Assembly: GCA_004552725.1 (NCBI GenBank)
Contig: SFNM01000094.1
Location: 1 to 7,072 of the forward strand
Source of the DNA: Bacteroidales bacterium
Lineage (GTDB): Bacteria; Bacteroidota; Bacteroidia; Bacteroidales; Muribaculaceae
Length of the DNA stretch: 7,072 bases
Reading direction: 5' to 3'
Shown here: piece after piece, positions 1-5,204 of the stretch
How the letters are laid out: every line of letters begins with the position of its first letter
Position numbering within the stretch: position 1 is the stretch's first letter
The notes under the pieces: model-generated
The model's database searches: none
What the model saw: the letters and a program-made list of their open reading frames with translations, nothing else
What the model was told of the DNA's origin: nothing
Translations under genes and position numbers: made by a program

Positions 1-17
1 AAAGTGATATAAAACTA

Positions 18-48
18 TTGCATATCCCAAAAAAAATCAATAACTTTG
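18..48 (+). promoter_or_regulatory. Bacteroidota-type promoter of the tRNA-Gln unit
   Basis: TAACTTTG at 41-48 matches the Bacteroidota -7 consensus TAnnTTTG exactly, and TTG at 18-20 sits 20 nt upstream, a normal distance for the -33 element. Transcription would begin around 53-56, leaving a leader of about 15 nt before the tRNA. The A-rich spacer (29-36) fits a strong promoter. The elements are seen in the sequence; the start site is inferred. Confidence 0.7.
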
Positions 49-69
49 CAGTCGCTTAGCAAAAATCAC

Positions 70-140
70 TGCCTTGTGGTGTAATGGTAGCACGTCGGAT
101 TCTGGTTCCGCCTGTGAGGGTTCGAATCCTTCCAAGGCAA
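70..140 (+). tRNA. tRNA-Gln (anticodon CTG)
   Basis: A full cloverleaf can be folded by hand. The acceptor stem 70-76 pairs with 133-139 (seven pairs, starting U-A as is usual for tRNA-Gln), and A140 is the discriminator base. The D arm is 79-81/91-93 with GG in the loop. The anticodon arm is 95-99/107-111 with loop TTCTGGT at 100-106 and anticodon CTG at 102-104, reading CAG. The T arm is 116-120/128-132 with loop TTCGAAT. The CCA end is not encoded (CTG follows), so it must be added after transcription. The outermost anticodon-stem pair (T95-C111) is a mismatch, which is slightly odd. The gene has its own promoter upstream and a terminator 15 nt downstream, so it is transcribed alone. Confidence 0.95.
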
Positions 141-155
141 CTGATACATAAAAAC

Positions 156-188
156 GCCTATTCGTTTGTACGACGAATGGGCTTTTTT
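156..188 (+). terminator. Intrinsic terminator after tRNA-Gln
   Basis: A 10-bp stem (156-165 with 173-182, one G-U pair) closes a 7-nt loop and is followed at once by six T residues (183-188). It begins 15 nt after the tRNA and ends about 45 nt before the next promoter, so it separates the tRNA unit from the operon. An A-run at 151-154 gives it some bidirectional character. Confidence 0.9.
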
Positions 189-209
189 AATCATTTTCTG
201 CGTGAAATG

Positions 210-240
210 TTTCGCTTGAGAGTATTTTTTCGTAAATTTG
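210..240 (+). promoter_or_regulatory. Probable promoter of the Wzi-nonulosonate operon
   Basis: TAAATTTG at 233-240 matches the Bacteroidota -7 consensus TAnnTTTG. The -33 region is weaker: TTTCG at 210-214 lies 18 nt upstream. Transcription would start near 246-248, which leaves a leader of only about 7-15 nt before the first start codon. No other promoter-like element stands out within the six-gene run downstream, so this may drive all of it. The position is inferred from consensus only. Confidence 0.6.
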
Positions 241-254
241 CATTTTATTAGTGA

Positions 255-1772
255 ATGATTATGAAAAGATATCTCCTTTATATATTATTGGCGGGTGCTA
301 TGGGTATGCAAGCGCAGATAGTCAATTATTCCGCTACAGCCATTGGTCAAGGGGCATCAAAAGATTTGGCTCCTTATTTTATTGGTGCGCTCAATGGCGG
401 TCGTACCACTTCGGCTTCGTCGGCATTGCTTGATTTGTCGGCCTCGGTCGACTTGGATATGAGTCGTCGGTTTAGTTGGGGTGCCGGTGCTGAAATTATC
501 TCCGGCGCAACGTCATCGGTTGATTATCAGCGATATGATCCGCAGGGATGGACAACTTCCAATAGTGGACCATCAGCCATTTGGATACAGCAATTGTATG
601 GTGAACTGAAGTATCGCCAAGTGTTTTTGCGTTTAGGCCAAAAACAGCAACATTCGTTTTTGCTTGATGAAAACCTATCTTCGGGCGATTTGACTCGAAG
701 CGCTAATGCTCGAGGAATTCCGGGTATTGAGGCCGGCTTTATTGATTTTGTAGACGTGCCGTTAACGAATGGTTGGCTACAAATCAATGGTGTGATTGAA
801 TATGGCAGATATGTTGACAGTGATTTTAAAGAAGAGCAATTCAACTATTACCATGGTCAAATCACTTCTGATTTGAATTATACTTATAAGCGATGCTATT
901 TTCGCACTAAGCCAACAGAGCGGTTTGTGGCTACCATTGGTATGCAGACTGCCGGTCAGTTTGGCGGGAGTTATCGTCGATATGCAAATGGAAAACTAAC
1001 CGGTTCGGAAAATCGTGGATTTAAGATAAAAGATGTGTTTAAAATGTTCTTCCCCACACAAGGTGGAGCAGATGGATATTACGAAGGCAACACACTCGGC
1101 TCATGGGATGTGAAACTGCAATACCGCCTGCGAAGCGGCGACGAACTAAGCGTTGTGTTTGAAGGCCCTTGGGAAGATGGTTCCGGCATAGGCCGTTGTA
1201 ACGGTTTTGATGGCCTATGGGGCATCTATTATCATGCTGCCAAGCGTCAACTTATCAGCGGTGTTGCATTTGAGTATCTCGATTTTCGCAATCAAAGCGG
1301 TCCAATCCATTGGGCCACACACGATCGTCCGGGCACATCCATTGATGTTGAGGCCACCGGCGGCGATGATTATTACAACAGCGAGTATTATGGTTCATTC
1401 TCGAATTTTGGCATAGCGCAAGCCACACCATTCTTGGTGGCTCCGCTTTATAATCTTAACGGTTCACCAAAATTTATGCATAATCGCGCTCGCGGTTTCC
1501 ATACGGCCATTTCCGGTTGGCTCTCATCCGAGATTTCTTACACTGTGAAATATAGTTACCAACAAGCGTGGGGGCAAGGAAGAGTGCCCTCAACTCACTG
1601 CTTGATTGATAATTCCGCTTCATTCGCCGCAAATTGGGACGCAAAGCGCTTGCTCGATGGATTATCTGTTTCAGCGCAAGTGGCTTTCGATGCCGGTAAA
1701 TTGCGTGGTGACAATTTTGGCGGTATATTATCTGTGACATATTGTGGTAATTTCTCACTTTCAAGACATTAA
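255..1772 (+). CDS. Capsule assembly Wzi family outer-membrane protein
   Basis: The product (505 aa) resembles the Wzi family, outer-membrane beta-barrels that bind and anchor capsular or surface polysaccharide at the cell surface. It starts with a Sec signal peptide (residues 1-20: K4-R5, a hydrophobic core, then A-M-G-M-Q-A before Q21). The rest alternates short aromatic and polar stretches as in transmembrane beta-strands. Typical of Bacteroidota members are the NSEYYGSFSNFG region with the following ATPFL, and the HNRARGFH stretch followed by SYTVKYSYQQAWG near the C-terminus. The length fits the family. An ATG two codons downstream (261) gives a cleaner signal-peptide start and is equally plausible, since the leader carries no Shine-Dalgarno sequence. 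It is the first gene of the operon; the next starts 2 nt after its stop. Family assignment is by recognition of sequence style; the bound polysaccharide is unknown. An unrelated outer-membrane barrel is the alternative. Confidence 0.82.
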   Translation: MIMKRYLLYILLAGAMGMQAQIVNYSATAIGQGASKDLAPYFIGALNGGRTTSASSALLDLSASVDLDMSRRFSWGAGAEIISGATSSVDYQRYDPQGWTTSNSGPSAIWIQQLYGELKYRQVFLRLGQKQQHSFLLDENLSSGDLTRSANARGIPGIEAGFIDFVDVPLTNGWLQINGVIEYGRYVDSDFKEEQFNYYHGQITSDLNYTYKRCYFRTKPTERFVATIGMQTAGQFGGSYRRYANGKLTGSENRGFKIKDVFKMFFPTQGGADGYYEGNTLGSWDVKLQYRLRSGDELSVVFEGPWEDGSGIGRCNGFDGLWGIYYHAAKRQLISGVAFEYLDFRNQSGPIHWATHDRPGTSIDVEATGGDDYYNSEYYGSFSNFGIAQATPFLVAPLYNLNGSPKFMHNRARGFHTAISGWLSSEISYTVKYSYQQAWGQGRVPSTHCLIDNSASFAANWDAKRLLDGLSVSAQVAFDAGKLRGDNFGGILSVTYCGNFSLSRH

Positions 1773-1774
1773 TT

Positions 1775-2227
1775 ATGAAACAATTAACATATATTCTTGC
1801 GGTCTTTGCAGCATTTATCGTCACTGCATGCCAAAATAATGGAGATATCGGTGATCTTTTCGGTTCGTGGCGAGTCGACTCATATACCATTGACGGCCAA
1901 TTGCAAACCGGAGCCCCGGAGAAAACAGTGTTCAGTTTTCAATCTTCTGTGGTAAATGTGTCTTTGATTACTGATGAATTTGGCGGTGCGTACCAACGCT
2001 TTGGCACCTGGCGTGAGACTGACGAAGAGTTTGTCTTCGACTTCACCCACCATGATAATACGACTTCGTCAGGCACGGACTTGTATCAAGCCCCCGAGTG
2101 GTTGAATTTCAGTAGCGATGCTCCGATGGTATTGCACAAAGATGAGCGTTCGTCGCGGAGTATGACGCTCAGTATCAGCGATGCGCAAAATCGTAGACAT
2201 GTGTATATTTTAAGTAAAACTTGGTAA
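1775..2227 (+). CDS. Small lipocalin-like lipoprotein
   Basis: The product (150 aa) is a predicted lipoprotein. A short hydrophobic signal (residues 3-18) ends in a lipobox V-T-A-C, making C19 the lipidated residue. The mature part begins QNNGDIGD and then has GSWRVDSYTIDG (30-41), the G-x-W motif at the first strand of lipocalin-like folds, and a second FGTW (77-80). The remainder looks all-beta and is short enough for one eight-stranded barrel. The residues after C19 do not match the K-(D/E)2 or Q-A-(D/E)2 surface-export signals known in Capnocytophaga, so its side of the membrane is open. It lies 2 nt after the Wzi gene and 5 nt before the dehydratase gene, which implies co-transcription. 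A role as accessory to the Wzi protein, or as a binder of a hydrophobic or glycan ligand, is inference only. Confidence 0.72.
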   Translation: MKQLTYILAVFAAFIVTACQNNGDIGDLFGSWRVDSYTIDGQLQTGAPEKTVFSFQSSVVNVSLITDEFGGAYQRFGTWRETDEEFVFDFTHHDNTTSSGTDLYQAPEWLNFSSDAPMVLHKDERSSRSMTLSISDAQNRRHVYILSKTW

Positions 2228-2232
2228 AAGAT

Positions 2233-3234
2233 ATGATTAATACTTCAAAACCTGTAGCAGTGACCGGAGCTGATGGCTTTATCGGTTCGCACCTCACGGA
2301 GGCACTCCTCAGTCGCGGTTTTCGTGTTCGTGCTTTAGCGCAATATAACTCGTTTAATAACTGGGGTTGGCTTGAAGATGTGGCACGCACACACAGCGAT
2401 GGACGTCTTGAGATTGTGTGTGGTGATGTGCGCGACCCTGATTTTTGCCGCTCGTTTGTGCGCGGATGTGGCACTGTGTTCCATTTGGCTGCTTTGATTG
2501 CTATCCCATATAGTTATATGGCTCCCGATAGTTATGTCGACACAAATGTGAAAGGCACGCTCAATATGTGCCAAGCGGCTCGCGATGAGGCTGTAGAGCG
2601 TTTGATTGTGACTTCAACCTCTGAAGTCTATGGTACTGCTCAGTATGTGCCTATACCGGAAACACACCCTCGCCAACCGCAATCGCCCTATTCTGCCACT
2701 AAAATTGGTGCCGATGCTATAGCGCTGAGTTTCTACAATGCGTTTGAACTTCCGGTGGTGGTGGCAAGGCCGTTTAATACCTATGGCCCACGCCAAAGTG
2801 CTCGTGCTATCATTCCAACCATAATCGGACAGATTGCTGCCGGACGTACAGTAATCAAAGTTGGCGACTTAACCCCTACTCGCGATTTCAATTTCGTGGC
2901 CGACACCTGTCGCGGTTTCATTGCATTGGCCGAAACGCCCGGTATCGAAGGCCGCGAAATCAATATTGCAACCGGTACTGAGATTTCTATGGCCGATACC
3001 CTTAAGACCATAGCGCAAGTAATGGGACGCGAAGTGACGTTCGAAGTGGATCCTGAACGTATTCGCCCGTCAAAGAGCGAGGTGCGACGCCTTTGCGGCG
3101 ATAATACGGTGATTACTTCTCTTACCGATTGGCGTCCTCAAGTATCGCTCGCCGAAGGCTTGCGCATCACAGCCGAGTGGTTCGTTCGTCCTGAAAATAT
3201 AGCAAAATATAAGGTAGATATTTACAACCGATGA
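2233..3234 (+). CDS. legB: NAD-dependent 4,6-dehydratase, LegB family (nonulosonate biosynthesis)
   Basis: This is an extended short-chain dehydrogenase/reductase (333 aa). LegB enzymes convert nucleotide-linked GlcNAc to the 4-keto-6-deoxy sugar, the first committed step towards legionaminic acid. The NAD-binding motif TGADGFIGSH is at 11-20 (G12, G15, G18), the substrate/catalytic stretch TSTSEVYGTA at 127-136, and the catalytic Y153-x3-K157 in SPYSATKIGAD. RPFNTYGPRQSARAIIPT (179-196) and TPTRDFNFVAD (214-224) are typical of LegB. I chose ATG 2233 over the in-frame TTG at 2221 because TTG would overlap the previous gene and add only four residues ahead of a normal N-terminus. The stop overlaps the next start as ATGA, suggesting translational coupling. 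Whether it uses a UDP- or GDP-sugar cannot be seen. A different 4,6-dehydratase or epimerase of the same superfamily is possible but less likely given the NeuB homologue two genes downstream. Confidence 0.92.
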   Translation: MINTSKPVAVTGADGFIGSHLTEALLSRGFRVRALAQYNSFNNWGWLEDVARTHSDGRLEIVCGDVRDPDFCRSFVRGCGTVFHLAALIAIPYSYMAPDSYVDTNVKGTLNMCQAARDEAVERLIVTSTSEVYGTAQYVPIPETHPRQPQSPYSATKIGADAIALSFYNAFELPVVVARPFNTYGPRQSARAIIPTIIGQIAAGRTVIKVGDLTPTRDFNFVADTCRGFIALAETPGIEGREINIATGTEISMADTLKTIAQVMGREVTFEVDPERIRPSKSEVRRLCGDNTVITSLTDWRPQVSLAEGLRITAEWFVRPENIAKYKVDIYNR

Positions 3235-4178
3235 GCAATTGTATCAATCTCCTGTTTCTTGGCGGAGCCAAGCGTGTGTCGATGGCTCGTCGCTTTAAGC
3301 AAGCCGCGCATACACTGGGCTATGATTGCTGTATCTATAGTTATGAGATTTCTGCTACAGAGGCAATCGCTTGCGAGGGCGAAGTGATTATTGGCAAATT
3401 ATGGCGCGATCCGCAAGTGTATGATCATCTGCGACTAATTTGTAGAGAGAAGCAAATACATGCTATCATTCCATTCGTTGATGGAGCCGTGCCGGTGGCT
3501 GCCGAATTGCATGATGTGGCTTTCGTGCCGACAGGCCGTAGCCAAGATGCCGAGCGGATGTTCGACAAAGTGGAGTCCGCTCGCAAGTTTGAGCAATTGG
3601 GACTACCAATTCCTCGTACTTATCACGAAGGTCAGCCATGTATGTGTTTAATAGCCAAGCCACGCCGAGGGTCTGCTTCAAAAGGTATTGTCGAAATCTC
3701 ATCGCTAGAGGCGCTCAATAAGGTGCTGAGCCATGCCGATGATTATCTCATTCAAGAGCGCATCGACAATCGTGTGGAATACACAGTTGATTGCTACGTT
3801 GATACTCGAGGCTCACGTATTCTCACAACTTGCCCGAGGCGGCGCATTGAAGTCATCGGTGGCGAAGTATCGCGTACCGAAACGGTTGATGACCCGGAAA
3901 TTGTGGCGCTTGCACGTCGCACCCTCGAAGCCACCGGATTGGTTGGCGCAGTCACGGTGCAAATGCTTCGCGACCTCGACACAGACCGACTAATGCTTAT
4001 GGAAATTAATCCGCGATTGGGTGGCGGGGCTGTATGTTCAGTTGCTGCCGGAGCCGATATTCCGTCGCTTATTTTGCGAGAAGTCCTCGACCTTCCACCT
4101 GTGGAGCCTCGTTGGCAGCCGGGTGTGCAGATTGCTCGTTATCTTGATGAAGTAGTGTTTTATCCCAAAGAAAAATGA
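3231..4178 (+). CDS. ATP-grasp domain ligase within the nonulosonate gene set
   Basis: The product (315 aa) is an ATP-grasp enzyme, a family that uses ATP to make an acyl phosphate and then joins it to an amine or similar group. The N-terminal pre-ATP-grasp part (about 1-105) starts with NLLFLGGAKRVSMARRF, like carbamoyl-phosphate-synthase-type proteins. The ATP-grasp core has the lysine and glycine-rich loop AKPRRGSASKGI (142-153), the adenine-contact stretch YLIQERI (172-178), EYTVDCYVD (183-191), and the metal-binding MEINPR (257-262: E258, N260). The key residues look intact, so it should be active. It overlaps the genes on both sides by 4 nt (ATGA), so it is tightly tied to LegB and NeuB. 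No substrate can be read from the sequence. I infer that it adds a carboxylic acid or amino acid to an amino-sugar intermediate or to the finished nonulosonate. It could instead act on something unrelated. Confidence 0.85.
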   Translation: MSNCINLLFLGGAKRVSMARRFKQAAHTLGYDCCIYSYEISATEAIACEGEVIIGKLWRDPQVYDHLRLICREKQIHAIIPFVDGAVPVAAELHDVAFVPTGRSQDAERMFDKVESARKFEQLGLPIPRTYHEGQPCMCLIAKPRRGSASKGIVEISSLEALNKVLSHADDYLIQERIDNRVEYTVDCYVDTRGSRILTTCPRRRIEVIGGEVSRTETVDDPEIVALARRTLEATGLVGAVTVQMLRDLDTDRLMLMEINPRLGGGAVCSVAAGADIPSLILREVLDLPPVEPRWQPGVQIARYLDEVVFYPKEK

Positions 4179-5191
4179 CTGACAATCATATAATTATCAT
4201 TGCTGAGGCCGGTGTGAACCATAATGGCAACTACGATCTCGCTCGCAAAATGGTTTACGCTGCTAAAGAAGCCGGCGCCGACTATGTGAAATTTCAAACG
4301 GCTGTGCCGGAGTTGGTTATATCCACTTATGCTCCCAAAGCCGAGTATCAAAAAGAAACAACCGGCAACGAACAATCTCAACTCGAGATGTGTCGTGCCA
4401 TCCATTTGCCCCTCTCCGACTACGCACCGCTCAAAGCGCTTTGCGATGAAGTAGGCATCGGCTTTATGAGCACACCCTTCGACCTCGTTTCAATCGATTG
4501 CCTCGCCGACCTGGGTATGGATTATTGGAAAATTCCGTCGGGTGAGATTACCAACCTACCCTATCTGCGAAAAATAGCATTGAAAGGAGGAAAAGTGATA
4601 CTTTCCACCGGAATGTCAACTCTTAGCGAGGTGGCTGCAGCCGTAGACGTGCTCGAAAAAAGCGGAATACCGCGCACCGATATCATAGTGCTCCATTGCA
4701 CCACTCAGTATCCTGCACCATACGATTCGGTGAACCTTCGTGCGATGAATACACTCGCGCTACTGGGCTGTAAAGCAGTAGGTTATAGCGACCACACACA
4801 AGGTATTTCTATTCCTGTGGCTGCCGCAGCCCTCGGTGCCAAGGTAATCGAAAAGCATTTTACTCTCGACCGCAATTTGCCCGGTCCCGACCATCGCGCT
4901 TCGCTCGAGCCTGAAGAACTTGCTGAGATGATACGCTCAATTCGCTCTGTGGAGGCCGCGCTCGGCTCCGGTGACAAAATCGTGGCAGAGGCCGAACGAC
5001 CGAATATTGCAGTGGCTCGAAAATCGATTGTGGCTGCGCGTGCTATCGCTCCCGGCGAGGTATTAACTGAGGAAAATATCACGGTGAAACGCCCCGGCAA
5101 CGGTATCTCCCCTATGCTGTGGGATAAGGTAATTGGTTCGAGCGCGTCGAAAGCATATCTCCCCGACCAACTTATCGACGAGCAAGTATAG
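4175..5191 (+). CDS. neuB: NeuB/LegI-family nonulosonate (sialic/legionaminic acid) synthase
   Basis: The product (338 aa) has the full length of the NeuB family, which condenses phosphoenolpyruvate with a six-carbon N-acetyl amino sugar to give a nine-carbon acid. The TIM barrel (about 1-270) shows AEAGVNHNG (10-18), YVKFQT (37-42), STPFD (99-103), KIPSGEI (119-125), LSTGM (143-147), HCTTQYP (174-180), GYSDHT (203-208) and EKHFTLD (226-232), followed by PGPDH (236-240). H207 and H228 correspond to the metal-binding histidines known in Neisseria NeuB. The C-terminal SAF (antifreeze-like) domain (about 280-338) has RKSIVAAR and KRPGNGISP, with R306 a candidate for the arginine that reaches into the partner active site. 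The neighbouring LegB gene suggests the 6-deoxy-diamino sugar of the legionaminate route as substrate (LegI) rather than ManNAc, but sequence alone does not decide this. A cytidylyltransferase to activate the product is not in the window. Confidence 0.96.
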   Translation: MTDNHIIIIAEAGVNHNGNYDLARKMVYAAKEAGADYVKFQTAVPELVISTYAPKAEYQKETTGNEQSQLEMCRAIHLPLSDYAPLKALCDEVGIGFMSTPFDLVSIDCLADLGMDYWKIPSGEITNLPYLRKIALKGGKVILSTGMSTLSEVAAAVDVLEKSGIPRTDIIVLHCTTQYPAPYDSVNLRAMNTLALLGCKAVGYSDHTQGISIPVAAAALGAKVIEKHFTLDRNLPGPDHRASLEPEELAEMIRSIRSVEAALGSGDKIVAEAERPNIAVARKSIVAARAIAPGEVLTEENITVKRPGNGISPMLWDKVIGSSASKAYLPDQLIDEQV

Positions 5192-5204
5192 TTTCTTCTT
5201 CAAT

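Noticed and set aside
5133..5204. Longer Fe-S protein starting at TTG 5133
   Set aside because: It would overlap the end of neuB by 59 nt and add a basic, polar 24-residue stretch before a normal membrane-protein N-terminus. ATG 5205 is the better start.
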